Assembly (NCBI GenBank): GCA_041740995.1
Contig: JBGSKY010000192.1
Span: 36,295-100,294 of the forward strand
Source: JBGSKY01 sp041740995
Lineage (GTDB): Bacteria > Planctomycetota > Planctomycetia > Pirellulales > Pirellulaceae
Length of the DNA: 64,000 nt
Direction of reading: 5' to 3'
Positions 9,605-20,100 of the stretch are shown one piece after another (the stretch's first letter is position 1; the number at the start of each line of letters is the position of its first letter). The notes beneath the pieces are model-generated. The model did no database searches. It saw only the letters and a list, made by a program, of their open reading frames with translations, and was not told the DNA's origin. A program made the position numbers and the translations under genes.

Positions 9605-10735
9605 ATGCCCAGTTCTAAAAAGCCGAACCCACAAGTTCCGCGTCGAACCAATGAAGGAGATGAGCTTGCCCAGCTTGCGTTGGGCGAATTGGCTTCGGTC
9701 CGGCGACCGCGAACCAAAAGCAATGACCTTCTTCGTCGATCGGTTCGAACGGCGATGCAGCCATGGACCGGTCAATCGAGCCAACAGGCTTGGATTGCCA
9801 GTACGATCGTTCACACAGCGATCTTAGTTTTGATCGCATTGATTTGGCAGCCCATAACTCACGGGACCAATGCATCAGGTGACCGAGCGGTTGGAATAGC
9901 GCTAGTTCATCATCAGCAAAGCGGCATTTCATACGAGCTGCAAGGTGGTGGGCAATCCGACCCGATGAACAGCCAACAAGTGGCCGAGTCCGTAGCGTCG
10001 GCCACCGCATCCAATTCGCCATCGTCAGCCGATGTACAACAGCAATTCGAAGATTTGCTCGGTAATTTAGCGGCCGCTGCGAGCGGGGTAGACGTCGGAC
10101 AAAAAGAAGCTGGCAGTCAGGGAGCAACGGGTTTGCAAGGTCAAGGCTCTGGTGGCAACACGCGTGGCAACGCAGCGACAACGAAGACTTCGTTTTTGGG
10201 GTTGGAAGGGCAAGGGAATTCGTTTGTCTATGTTTTGGATCGTTCCGATAGTATGAGTGCTTATCAAGCGACTCCATTGAAAAAGGCTAAATCCGAATTG
10301 GTCGAGTCGATTGGTTCGCTTGGCCGCGTCAATCAGTTTCAAATTATCTTTTACAACGATTCCGCGAGCATCTATCGCGGCTCGCTCAGTGGTACCGCCG
10401 GTTTAGTGTTCGCGTCAGACGTCGATCGTCGATCAGCAATCGAGTATGTCAACGGCGTTTCGGCTGTTGGAGGAACCGATCATTTTCCTGCTTTAGCCAT
10501 GGGTTTGCAGCTTGCCCCCGACGTGTTGTTTTTTCTGACCGACGCCGCTGAACCTGCCCTCACAACTAACCAACTCGATCGTTTGGTGGCGATGGCCGAA
10601 CGGTCAGGGTGTACCATTCACACGATTCAATTTGGTGTTGGAACCGACAGCGGCGATGGTCGGTGGATCGCCAGTTTGGCTGAGAAAACCAGAGGCAAAT
10701 ATCGCTACATTGACGTGCTCAAAAACCTTGACTAA
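9605..10735 (+). CDS. Membrane-anchored von Willebrand factor A domain protein
   Basis: 376 residues from the ATG at 9605. A basic cytoplasmic N-terminus (1-60) precedes one transmembrane helix at about 62-83, then a Gly/Ser/Gln-rich linker (about 85-200) and a C-terminal vWA domain. The MIDAS metal site DRSDS is at residues 212-216, with a conserved Thr in GGTDHF and Asp in LTDAAE. The domain probably faces the periplasm and binds protein partners through Mg2+. The single helix followed by a linker resembles ExbD/TolR-style anchoring, but no ExbB or TonB gene is adjacent. It is divergent from the SNase gene. Confidence 0.8.
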   Translation: MPSSKKPNPQVPRRTNEGDELAQLALGELASVRRPRTKSNDLLRRSVRTAMQPWTGQSSQQAWIASTIVHTAILVLIALIWQPITHGTNASGDRAVGIALVHHQQSGISYELQGGGQSDPMNSQQVAESVASATASNSPSSADVQQQFEDLLGNLAAAASGVDVGQKEAGSQGATGLQGQGSGGNTRGNAATTKTSFLGLEGQGNSFVYVLDRSDSMSAYQATPLKKAKSELVESIGSLGRVNQFQIIFYNDSASIYRGSLSGTAGLVFASDVDRRSAIEYVNGVSAVGGTDHFPALAMGLQLAPDVLFFLTDAAEPALTTNQLDRLVAMAERSGCTIHTIQFGVGTDSGDGRWIASLAEKTRGKYRYIDVLKNLD

Positions 10736-10864
10736 CCGGAGATATCCCATGGAAATCGCTGGCTTGATCGCGAATGTTGTCCGAATGGCGAATTTCGAAT
10801 TATAATCCAGCCTGACTGGTGTCGCTTGAGGCATCTTGAAAACACTGCTTAGAGCCAGAGATTA

Positions 10865-12412
10865 ATGCATTTTAACGTTCTTCTAAAACGAAATACACCA
10901 ATTTTCGTCGCGATTTGTTTAGTTGTGCTCTACGTCAGCGAGCGTCCAACGCTAGCCGATCAAATCGTTGCGGTGACGACATCCGATCGGATAACCCTAC
11001 AACCACGAACTGATGCCAATCGCGATGCGGATATCGCGGCAGCCAAAGCTGCTGGTCTGTTCGAAGCAGAAGGTGCAGAGACATCGACTTCGGACGAACC
11101 GCTATCGTCACTAACCATTAGCGAACGATCAAAGAGTGGGGCAGACCGCGACTCAATAGCGCCAGCAAGCAATTCCGCTAATGTTCCCAGCTTGCCACGG
11201 TACGATATCGCGGAAGCTCGTCGCGAGATTCCGGAAACCAACGATAGTGGGTCGAGCAGGCCTGGGCTAGGTAAACAACCGACTATCAGTTCTTCGCCGA
11301 TATTTGAATCGAGCAGGTCGATGGTAATTCAAGCAAGCGCTATGTCGAGCAATCAGTGCGAGCCGGAAGTCATCATCTACCAGCCCGCGACCTATCTTTC
11401 GTCAAGCGATTTGGATTGCTGTTGCAGCGACTCAATTTCCGAGTTTAGCAGCAGCGAGATCATTATCTCCAACAAGCCGTCTATCGCGATTATGCCCGAC
11501 AAGCCCATTGGCGAACCCGACGTTTTAGTTGAACCGCTGCAAAAACGAAGCATCGAACTTCCGATTGGAAAAGATAACAACGCGGAGGACTCTGATTCCA
11601 ACGAAAACTGGTCGAAGCTAGAGATTGTCCGCACACGAGATCGCGATATGGTTGCTCTTCGTCCATTAGGTCACCTAGCATCGCTACAAAGCGATTCCCA
11701 AGCGTCGATTGCACCCTCGTTGTCGTCATCCGGCCTGTTAGAGTCCGGAGTAACTCAAGCGTCGTTTCAAGATGGTCTCGCAATGCCGCCGCCGCAATAC
11801 AGCGCGGGGCCAAGCCCGGCCTATCAACCGCCTTCGTTGCCACCACCGACCAGTCGAGCGATCGCACCAAGTCAAGATGTTTATCCAGGAAACTATCCCG
11901 CCAATACAAGCAACCAGCCTGGAATTCCAAACTATGGAAATGCCACAGTCACGCCATTGCCTAACAATCCATTGCCCAGCAGTCAGTTAAACAATCAAAC
12001 CAACATTCAACCGACGTATCCAGGCAGCTACGAAGCGCCACCAACCTATCCACGTGGGGCGCGCGTTGTATCCGGTGAACCGTATGTGACCGAAGGCCCA
12101 TGTCAATTCGATGCTTACCAAATGGTTGAACCGATCTCGTATCAATCATCGACCGGATGCGGTCAGGTTCCATACAGCCCACTTGGACCACAACCAACAT
12201 CTGGACAAGTCCCAGGTTATTACGCTCCGCCAACGATTATGCCAAATCAAGTTCCGAATCTTTATTCAAGTAACAACGCGGGCTATCGACCGTTATTTGG
12301 TTTCGGGCAACAAAACTATAACGTGCAATTTGGACGCGGTATCTTTGGTCAGCCAGTGGCTTATGTGCCCGGGCAAAAATTCCGGAACTTCTTTAGGTAT
12401 GTCTTTCCTTAG
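10865..12412 (+). CDS. Secreted Pro/Ser/Gln-rich protein, unknown function
   Basis: 515 residues with a signal peptide (KRNTPIFVAICLVVLYVS, cleavage near TLA-DQI). Most of the chain is low complexity: Ser/Glu-rich to about residue 300, with a short CCC cluster (LDCCCSDS), then Pro/Asn/Gln/Tyr-rich to 470 (PPPQYSAGPSPAYQPPS). The C-terminus is more ordered: YNVQFGRGIFGQPVAYV followed by PGQKFRNFFRYVFP. I think this terminal motif recurs in other planctomycete secreted proteins, from memory only. Probably an envelope or surface protein with an unstructured spacer. It starts 129 bases after the vWA gene. Confidence 0.6.
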   Translation: MHFNVLLKRNTPIFVAICLVVLYVSERPTLADQIVAVTTSDRITLQPRTDANRDADIAAAKAAGLFEAEGAETSTSDEPLSSLTISERSKSGADRDSIAPASNSANVPSLPRYDIAEARREIPETNDSGSSRPGLGKQPTISSSPIFESSRSMVIQASAMSSNQCEPEVIIYQPATYLSSSDLDCCCSDSISEFSSSEIIISNKPSIAIMPDKPIGEPDVLVEPLQKRSIELPIGKDNNAEDSDSNENWSKLEIVRTRDRDMVALRPLGHLASLQSDSQASIAPSLSSSGLLESGVTQASFQDGLAMPPPQYSAGPSPAYQPPSLPPPTSRAIAPSQDVYPGNYPANTSNQPGIPNYGNATVTPLPNNPLPSSQLNNQTNIQPTYPGSYEAPPTYPRGARVVSGEPYVTEGPCQFDAYQMVEPISYQSSTGCGQVPYSPLGPQPTSGQVPGYYAPPTIMPNQVPNLYSSNNAGYRPLFGFGQQNYNVQFGRGIFGQPVAYVPGQKFRNFFRYVFP

Positions 12413-12450
12413 TTGAGGCAGGGGTGCAGCAACACTTGCCACCACAACGT

Positions 12451-13839
12451 TTAAATCGATTTCTGATGGCGAAGATCGATAAAGCGTTTTGCTTTGCCTT
12501 CCCATCTTGGCAGTGTGCCGGCAGGCAATTGAGTGACCTGTATTCGCAATCCAAGCCGAATTGAAAACCGATCCGCGATGCGATCTGGATCATCTGTTTC
12601 GTCTTCGACTTCGATGGTCAGATGATCCATCTGTCCGACGCGAGTGGCTGTGATACGAAACTCTTGGATTGAGTCAAATTCGTGGAGGATCTTTTCAATA
12701 CTACTCGGAAAGACGTTTACGCCACGAATAATAAGCATGTCGTCTGCACGGCCCAAGATGCCGCCGACCAAGCGAACAAAACCACAACCGTGTTGTGGTG
12801 TAAAATCCGGCAATACGACGTCGCCTGTTTCGTAGCGAAGGGCCGGCGCACCGGTTCGTCCAAGCGAAGTAAGGACCAGCTGTTTCAGCTTTGATGGATC
12901 AACCGTGTCTCGGTCTGGACCGAGATAGAAAGGCTTGGGTGGGCAGTTCAACGGTGCAAACTCGGCGATGAATTCTGGTTCAATGACCCACAAGTCGCGT
13001 CCATCAGGCGTCCCGCAGCCCCACGGGCCAACTTCTGTTGCTCCGCTGTGATCGATAACTTGAGCATCCCAAGCAGCTTCGATTCGCTCTCGAACCGATG
13101 GAATAGAGCCGCCTGGTTCGCCGGCGACGATCACTTTGCGGATACCCAGTCGGCGAATTTCGATGCCACGTTTTGTGCCTTCACTAGCTAGGTGCAATGC
13201 ATAGGTTGGTGTGCAGCAGAGCACGGTTGACCCAGAAGTGCGGATCAATTCCAATCGAGCTGCTGTCGTCAAACCACCTCCGGGCACGACCTTTAAACCA
13301 CGCATCGTTACCGCTTCGAAAGCGCTCCAAAAACCGATGAACGGCCCAAACGAGAACGCCATGAAAATTGTGTCAGACGAAGTAACTTGAGCTGCGTCCC
13401 ACACGTATTGCCATGTGCTAAGCCACCATTTCCAATCTTCCGTCGTGTCCATCACAATCATCGGACTGCCAGTGGTTCCGCTTGTGCGATGTAGCCTCGC
13501 ATATTCATCTGGCGGAAAGGTGTGATTGGCCGCAATGTTCTTGTCTGTGTTGGTTATCAACATAGACTTCGTTACTGTGGGCAAGTTGGCCCATTGCTTT
13601 AGTGACTCAATTGCGAGCGAATTGACGCCATACAACTTCTGATAAAATTTGCTGTGGGGCACTACCGCGGCAAGAAGCTGCTGCAACTTCTTTAGTTGCA
13701 ATTCATGCAGTTTTTCGCGGCTGTACATTCGTAAGTTGGTCCGAGCGGCCAATTCACGTCTGGCTGTATTTTGAGCGTCGTTCTTTGTCGCCGTAGTTTT
13801 GGTCACAGCGGTCGAGACCGGATCGGAACTAGCATTCAT
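12451..13839 (-). CDS. Phenylacetate-CoA ligase family AMP-forming enzyme
   Basis: 462 residues, near PaaK length (about 435). Adenylating-enzyme motifs are present: RTSGTTGSPMIV (phosphate loop), HSGATEVGPWG (A5), YETGDVV, RADDMLIIRGVNVFPSSIE (PaaK-type hinge) and a C-terminal Lys in WEGKAKRF. The enzyme activates an aryl or acyl carboxylate with ATP and CoA in the cytoplasm. The paa catabolic genes are not nearby, so the substrate is open. The first 30 residues (Thr/Ala/Asn-rich) are not part of the conserved fold, and a downstream start may be used. Confidence 0.85.
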   Translation of the reverse strand: MNASSDPVSTAVTKTTATKNDAQNTARRELAARTNLRMYSREKLHELQLKKLQQLLAAVVPHSKFYQKLYGVNSLAIESLKQWANLPTVTKSMLITNTDKNIAANHTFPPDEYARLHRTSGTTGSPMIVMDTTEDWKWWLSTWQYVWDAAQVTSSDTIFMAFSFGPFIGFWSAFEAVTMRGLKVVPGGGLTTAARLELIRTSGSTVLCCTPTYALHLASEGTKRGIEIRRLGIRKVIVAGEPGGSIPSVRERIEAAWDAQVIDHSGATEVGPWGCGTPDGRDLWVIEPEFIAEFAPLNCPPKPFYLGPDRDTVDPSKLKQLVLTSLGRTGAPALRYETGDVVLPDFTPQHGCGFVRLVGGILGRADDMLIIRGVNVFPSSIEKILHEFDSIQEFRITATRVGQMDHLTIEVEDETDDPDRIADRFSIRLGLRIQVTQLPAGTLPRWEGKAKRFIDLRHQKSI

Positions 13840-13945
13840 TGCATCGGCAATTTCTGTTGGATCAAAGTATTCAAGACTTGCTAATCGTTTATAGTATCGT
13901 CAACACGTGAACAGCTTTTACGATCCGAGCAGAAGAGATAGTTGA

Positions 13946-14323
13946 ATGACGAAGTGCGTACTGGACATTGGTAATTGTGGGCCTGATCATAGCAGTATTC
14001 GTACAATGCTGGCGAATAATTTTGAGGTCCAATTGTTGCAAGCTGATGCAACGCAAGACGCACTTGCAAAGCTTGCCGATAACCCGGTAGATCTAATTTT
14101 AGTCAATCGGAAGCTAGACGTGGACTACAGCGACGGAACTGACGTCATTGCAGCGATCAAAGCTGACAAACGGTTCAAAGATATTCCAATCATGTTGATA
14201 ACAAACCTGGAGGAACATCAAGCCGCTGCGATCGCGCTGGGCGCGGTGCCAGGCTTCGGAAAATTAGCACTCCGCGCGCCAGCCACGATTCAATTGTTGG
14301 CGAAGTATCTGGTGTCAAAGTGA
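13946..14323 (+). CDS. Degenerate response-regulator receiver domain protein
   Basis: 125 residues, a lone receiver domain. The beta3 strand reads DLILVNRKL with Asn54 where the phospho-accepting Asp should be. The conserved Thr (MLIT, T86) and Lys (GFGK, K106) remain; only one acidic residue (D7) is left of the usual pair. It therefore should not accept phosphate and is likely a protein-interaction module. It has no output domain. It is divergent from the PaaK-like gene and converges with the ATPase gene, 31 bases away. Confidence 0.8.
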   Translation: MTKCVLDIGNCGPDHSSIRTMLANNFEVQLLQADATQDALAKLADNPVDLILVNRKLDVDYSDGTDVIAAIKADKRFKDIPIMLITNLEEHQAAAIALGAVPGFGKLALRAPATIQLLAKYLVSK

Positions 14324-14354
14324 TCCGCTTAACATCAGAACACCGTCTGATGTC

Positions 14355-15005
14355 CTAATGATTTTCGCTGGTCACGCGATCAATTTCGTTGTGAGATTCG
14401 AACCAGTCATAGGCATCGAAGAGACACTCTCTAAGGTTCGATCCATGATTTTTCTTGGCGTCTATCCAAGTCCGACTACAAAACAATTCTTCGGCTTTTT
14501 GGCTTCGTCCAGCTAACAACGCTTCAACGACTAATTCATCAATAACGGGCGAGCTCACTGTTTCATAGACGGTCCTGAATTGGGCCAATTTACGATGCGC
14601 TGTGATTAGCAAAACGCTCTTTTTTCGAAATTGAATGTAGCGTAAGAACAGTCGATTCCAAGTCCGCAATTGCTCAAAACCGTCGATCGCCAAGATCGAT
14701 TGGTGATCGAGTAACCGGCAACACTTCCAAAGCGAATCAGGACAAGCATTTGATGCTGTCAATCGGACTAAATGACAATTCCGATGCTGTTGCAAATGTG
14801 AGATTAAATTGCAAAGGAGCGTAGATTTTCCCGTCCCATGTGGTCCCACGATCGCAAATCGTTTCGGCGATGCAGCAAGAATTTCCGCAATGATCAAGTT
14901 GTACAATTTAGAGGTGGCATTCGCCGAATCAATAGACTCGCTAGCAACAAAGTAAGGCATTTGGCCTGGCTGCAAATAGCGGCTTGCAAAGGGATTTGAG
15001 GCCAT
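14355..15005 (-). CDS. Small P-loop ATPase, ExeA/AAA-like
   Basis: 216 residues from the ATG at 15003-15005, which overlaps the stop of the upstream gene by one base (TAATG), so translation is coupled. Walker A is GPHGTGKST at about 54-62, Walker B SILAIDGFEQL around D108, followed by a sensor-like LLITAH (132-137). This compact layout with a 'finger' helix fits ExeA/TniB-type or STAND-like ATPases; there is no second domain. A longer reading frame continues upstream, but it overlaps the neighbour by 250 bases and carries no motif. Likely partner: the unknown protein encoded just upstream. Confidence 0.75.
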   Translation of the reverse strand: MASNPFASRYLQPGQMPYFVASESIDSANATSKLYNLIIAEILAASPKRFAIVGPHGTGKSTLLCNLISHLQQHRNCHLVRLTASNACPDSLWKCCRLLDHQSILAIDGFEQLRTWNRLFLRYIQFRKKSVLLITAHRKLAQFRTVYETVSSPVIDELVVEALLAGRSQKAEELFCSRTWIDAKKNHGSNLRECLFDAYDWFESHNEIDRVTSENH

Positions 15006-16921
15006 TAGACTCGTCTGATAAATTTTGATGCATAGCTGCGGACCATTCGGCCGTTGAGCACGTGAAACATGCGGAGTTGCTGGATGGTTTGGTCGCTGAA
15101 CTTGGCGAGCGGTAAGTGGACTAGTCGTTTGCCAAAGAGTTTGGCAATTCGCTTCCAGTCCGTCGTCGGAGGAATCGGCGAGAGCAACGCAACTTGCCGC
15201 GATTGAGCATTCTTGCAAGTCCCCGCGATCAGTCTTTGCTCTAGCGTATCGCAAAAATCAAGTTTTTCGTCTTGCCAAATGTCGTGAATAACTCGCGGTG
15301 GATAAAGAAACATCGCGCCGCCGTACGTCGCCACGCCGATGCCTGGGCCAAGCATTTCTTGTTGGTAGTTTGAAGCGAAAAAAGCCAACGTTGATTCTTC
15401 CGCATGCTCAGCAAACCAAGTTGCTCGCCACGGATAGTCGCGTGGGTCTGCGGGGGTGTCGAAAAGCATGACACACCCATCGAGACGGCCAACTGTTGGT
15501 GGGATTCGCTTAACGTAAATTTGCGAATCGTACCAGTGTCGCAACGTTTGTCGGATATCGATCCCATCTAGAAAAGAAGTGCTAAATTTCTCGCTCTGAG
15601 CTAAATCAGTCGAAATGATTTGCTGTGCGCGATCTACAAGCCGCGTCCGAAACGATTCAATCGCTTTGTCTTCTGGTGGCCAGGAGCATTGCATGTGTGG
15701 ATTCCATTGCATGGCCCATTTTTCTTTCTCATCCTTTTTCGGACGAGGGTTAAGATCAATGTTTCTCCAATTCAACGATGGGCTATCAAGCCGATTGATT
15801 GCTGAATAAGATTCGCCGTCGGGTAATGCCAAGTCACTCACGCCAAAGCGAACGGTCGGCAACTCTTGGAATTCATCAAACGCATACTGCTTGGCCGCTT
15901 CGACAACATGAATCGCAAATTGATCACCGATGATCTGTTTGCTCGCCAAAACAATCGTGTAAAAGTCGGGACTAAGCCTTCTTTCAAGCAGTGTCAAATT
16001 TCGTATGTACTGCATGCATTGATTTAGCATCAACGGCGATATTTTTCTTGCTCGATCGCGAAGATCTGCTTTGTAGGTTTGGCGAGCGGTCATCAGCAAT
16101 CGCTTTAAGTAATCGATCGATGCGTCATCGGGATTTTTGCGAGCATCGCCTCGAAACTGTTCATGGACGGCGGTGGTGAAAGGCAACTCAGATAGAAAGA
16201 AAAGTAAACTCCGTTCGTCCACTTGCATGGCAGTCGGTTCACTCAATGCTACTTCGCCGTATGGTTTCAAATCAGACGAAGCGTCCGATCCGAAAGTTGG
16301 TTCGAGTAACTCTTTGACAAGCCATGGCCACATCGCCAGTGGGCAAAGCGCAATGACCTTCGAGTGATTCGAAAGAGCCTCAGAAATTGACTCGCCAAAA
16401 ATCCGAATTCGTTGAACTTGCGATGCGTCATCAATCGGCGCAATCGCTGGTAGCATAGCGGTTGCAAAGCTTTCGAGCGTGCAGTCTCGCAAGGCGTATG
16501 CATCGGCAGTCAGCGACGTGAGCGGAATAAAATCAGCAGTGCTTTCATCTCCAAAAATGATCTGTTTGTGTTCGCCAATCGCGAAGCGAATCGCTGCGAT
16601 GACCGCTTGGCAAGGATCAACGGGAACATAGAAAGCACGCTGATGGTTCGTAAGTTCTTCGTTCTCGCCAGATGAATTCAGATCCGACGACCAACCAAGA
16701 GTCTCGGTCTGTAGGACACATGCAAGCGATGGTAGTCTTGTAACCGCATCGAGAACCTGGGTCCGAAAAGCAGATGGGATTGGAACGACCATCGCATCGA
16801 ATTCTTGATTGTAAAGCCATTTCTCGATCGCCCGCGCGTACGCACCGTCGCTGTTAACGACTGGCAGCAATTGCAGTCGGCTGGACAAACGGAAAGGATC
16901 GTTTCTTAGCTGTTGCATCAA
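15005..16921 (-). CDS. Large conserved protein of unknown function, coupled to the P-loop ATPase
   Basis: 638 residues, no signal peptide and no membrane helix. It starts with MMQQLRNDPFRLSSRLQLLPVV and has a Rossmann-like N-terminal part (FDAMVVPIPSAFRT, KQIIFGDEST), a middle helical region (residues about 260-330, rich in Arg and Leu) and a C-terminal region with WYDSQIYVKRIPPTVG, DTPADPRDYPWRATWF and YPPRVIHDIWQ. I recognise no family. The stop overlaps the ATPase start. There is an Asp/Glu-rich surface but no obvious catalytic motif. Confidence 0.6.
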   Translation of the reverse strand: MMQQLRNDPFRLSSRLQLLPVVNSDGAYARAIEKWLYNQEFDAMVVPIPSAFRTQVLDAVTRLPSLACVLQTETLGWSSDLNSSGENEELTNHQRAFYVPVDPCQAVIAAIRFAIGEHKQIIFGDESTADFIPLTSLTADAYALRDCTLESFATAMLPAIAPIDDASQVQRIRIFGESISEALSNHSKVIALCPLAMWPWLVKELLEPTFGSDASSDLKPYGEVALSEPTAMQVDERSLLFFLSELPFTTAVHEQFRGDARKNPDDASIDYLKRLLMTARQTYKADLRDRARKISPLMLNQCMQYIRNLTLLERRLSPDFYTIVLASKQIIGDQFAIHVVEAAKQYAFDEFQELPTVRFGVSDLALPDGESYSAINRLDSPSLNWRNIDLNPRPKKDEKEKWAMQWNPHMQCSWPPEDKAIESFRTRLVDRAQQIISTDLAQSEKFSTSFLDGIDIRQTLRHWYDSQIYVKRIPPTVGRLDGCVMLFDTPADPRDYPWRATWFAEHAEESTLAFFASNYQQEMLGPGIGVATYGGAMFLYPPRVIHDIWQDEKLDFCDTLEQRLIAGTCKNAQSRQVALLSPIPPTTDWKRIAKLFGKRLVHLPLAKFSDQTIQQLRMFHVLNGRMVRSYASKFIRRV

Positions 16922-17087
16922 GGCTTGTCGTTCACATAGCGTTGCGATCTAGTTGCTGAACGGAACAGCGGGTAAGCGAGTCGCTTCGCAGATACGATTT
17001 AGGTTATCACGTCGCCAACGCTGGTTCCAGAGCTTGGGTTGTCGTTTGCCCGATGAAATATTTGACGCTGAGCGCGAAGAGCACAAA

Positions 17088-17123
17088 AAACGCGGCTGCT
17101 TGCGCAACCGCGTTTCTTTTTTT
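17088..17123 (-). terminator. Bidirectional intrinsic terminator after rpoC
   Basis: Perfect 8-bp stem AAACGCGG (17088-17095) with CCGCGTTT (17108-17115), loop of 12, flanked by A6 on one side and CTTTTTTT on the other. It sits 27 bases past the rpoC stop (minus strand) and has a T-run in both directions. Confidence 0.85.
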
Positions 17124-17149
17124 GGGTCATGGGTGATTACCCATTCGCA

Positions 17150-20100
17150 CTACTCACTAGGTTTCGCGGACAAATCTTCAACGACGTCTTGCGTTTCAAC
17201 GGGTGAGTCGGAACGAAGCGTCGGAGCGTTTTCCAGTAACGGGAAATCCTGCTGCATAGCTGCGGTTCCACGATTGACCAGTTCTTCCAATGCCTCGCGA
17301 CGATAGCTAACCTCGGAATCTTGGAACATGCGGAACCCAGTTCCTGCCGGAATCAAGTGACCGAGAATCACATTTTCTTTCAATCCGACCAAACGGTCTA
17401 CTTTGCCTGCCAACGCGGCTTCGGTAAGTACCTTAGTCGTTTCTTGGAAACTTGCGGCCGAGATAAAGCTATTGCTCTGAACGGACGCTTTGGTAATTCC
17501 AAGCAATTGAACCGATGCAGTGGCTGGCTTCGGCTTCTTACCCTTGGCAGGTTTGCCACCGAGTGCCTCGGTCTGCGCATTGGATTGATCGATTGCCTCT
17601 TTCGGAACAATCGCTCCCAAGGCAAACTCGCTGTCGCCTGGATCAGTAATCTTTAATGACTTGCCCAGTTCATCGTTAACGCGTCGCAGCTCAAATCGGT
17701 CGACGACCAATCCTGACAGCAGACTTGTATCGCCAGGATTCTCAATTTTGATTTTTCGCAGCATACGAGCAATGATTGTCTCGACGTGCTTGTCGTTGAT
17801 TTCAACGCGTTGGCTGCGATAAACCTGCTGAACTTCGTGCATCAAATACTGTTGAACAGCCTCTTCACCGCTGACACGCAAAATATCGTGCGGAACTAAT
17901 GGGCCTTCGATCATCGCCTGACCAGCTTTTACAATATCGCCGGTATGTACCAAGAATCGTTTGCCTGGCGGTACCAAATGTTCGACTTCCTTGCCGCTTT
18001 CGCTGCGTACGATAATGGCACGCTTGCCACGTTTCTTCTCTTTCGAGATTTCAACCACGCCATCAAGCTCGGCGACGACGGCTGGCTCCTTCGGTTTACG
18101 AGCTTCAAAAATCTCTGTAATTCGAGGCAGACCACCAGTGATGTCACTGACACCGGTCGCTTCACGTGGCATTTCAGCCAACTCAGTACCGGCGGTTACA
18201 GATTTGCCTTCGGGAATCGTCACAACCGCCTTCTCAGGCAAGAAGTATACGTCCAACGGCTTGCCATCCTTGTCTTCAACGACAATCTGAGGATGGAAGG
18301 TCCCACGGTGGTCAATGATCACGCGGCGAAGGTTGCCACTCGGATCTTTTTCCATTCGCATGGTTTCGCCTTCGATGACGTCATCGTAGCGAACCTTACC
18401 GCTGACTTCGGCCAGAATAGGAATCTTATGTGGGTTCCATTCGCAAAGGATCGAGTTCTTTTCGACCATGTCGCCTTCTTTGACAGCCAAGCGGGCTCCC
18501 GTCGGGACTTCGTACTTCTCGATTTCGCGGCCCTTATCGTCTACGACAGAGATTTCGCCGTTTCGAGTCAGAACGATATCGAAGCCTTCTTCGTTTCGGA
18601 CAACTCGCATGCGGATCAGACTGATTTGGCCAGGCCGTTTACATTTGATGTCCGATTCTTCAACACCGCCGGTTGCGACCCCACCAATGTGGAAGGTTCG
18701 CATGGTGAGCTGAGTTCCAGGTTCACCGATACTTTGTGCCGCGATGATTCCGACCGCCATACCTTCTTCGACCAGGGCACCGGTGCTCATGTCCATCCCG
18801 TAACAGCAGCGACAAACTCCCAGGGCAGCATCGCAGGTCATCGGTGAACGAACTTGGATCTTTTCCAGTCCCATGGCTTCAATCTTGCGAGCTGCTTCCC
18901 GTGTGATCATTTCGTTCTCATGAACAATGACCTCTTCGGTAACAAGATTCACAATGTTTTGGCGGCTAACACGACCAGTGATCGCATCGGCCAGCCGCAC
19001 TTCCACCTTTTCGCCTCGGTAGATGATTCCCTTAGTAATCCCCTGGCTGGTTCCGCAGTCATTGAGTGTGATGACAACGTTTTGAGCAACGTCTGCAAGT
19101 TTTCGCGTTAGATAACCGGAGTCAGCAGTTTTCAGTGCGGTATCGGCTAGACCTTTACGAGCACCGTGCGTGGAGCTGAAGTACTCCAGAACAGACAATC
19201 CTTCACGGAAGTTCGCTTTGATCGGCGTATCGATGATTTCGCCGGTCGGTTTGGACATCAAACCACGCATACCAGCCAACTGGCTGATCTGCGCGATACC
19301 ACCACGAGCACCCGAGGACGCCATCAAGAACACAGGGTTCACGTACCATGCACCGCGGTGCTGATCGTGCTCCATAGCTGCAAGCATATCCTTTGTGATC
19401 AGCTCGCGAGTGTTCGTCCAAGTATCAATTACTTGGTTATAGCGTTCCTGACCAGTGATCAATCCTTTGTCGTAGTTCTTCTTATAGTTCATCACCTTCT
19501 TGTCTGCTTCGGTGATGTGTTTGGTCTTGGAGTCCGGAGTGATCAAATCGTCCGTGCCGAAAGACAAACCGCTCCGTGTCGATTCACGGAATCCGAGTTG
19601 ATTCATATCGTCGAGCAACTTGATTGTGGCTCGTCGTCCAAGTCGTTGATAGCAGTCGCTGATGACTGTTGCCAAGTCACCACTCTTAAGCGTCAGGTTA
19701 TAGAAATCCATCCCATCTGGAAGAATCGAGTTAAACAGGATTCGTCCGTAGGTGGTTTGAATAATCGCGCCCATTTTCGAGTTGCCATCCTCTGTCTTTA
19801 GCTTTCGCGAGGCAGGCAATCGGACCTTAATTTTTGCATGCAAGTGGATAATGCCCTGGCTGTGAGCAAAATCAGCTTCGCGTGTGCTTGAGAAGATCAT
19901 TCCTTGGCCAACACAATCAGGTTTTTCAACGGTGATGTAGTTGCAACCCATCACCGTATCTTGCGACGGCGACATAATCGGCTTGCCGTTGGATGGCGCA
20001 AAAATATTGTGTGTGCTCATCATCAACGTGTGAGCTTCGACTTGAGCTTCGATTGAAAGTGGCAAGTGGACTGCCATTTGGTCACCGTCGAAGTCCGCGT

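Noticed and set aside
15006..15254. 83-residue N-terminal extension of the ATPase frame
   Set aside because: Overlaps the preceding gene completely and has no conserved pattern; the ATG overlapping the stop is a better start.
17945..18847. 300-codon open frame on the plus strand
   Set aside because: Antisense to rpoC and without motif; explained by the codon bias of rpoC.
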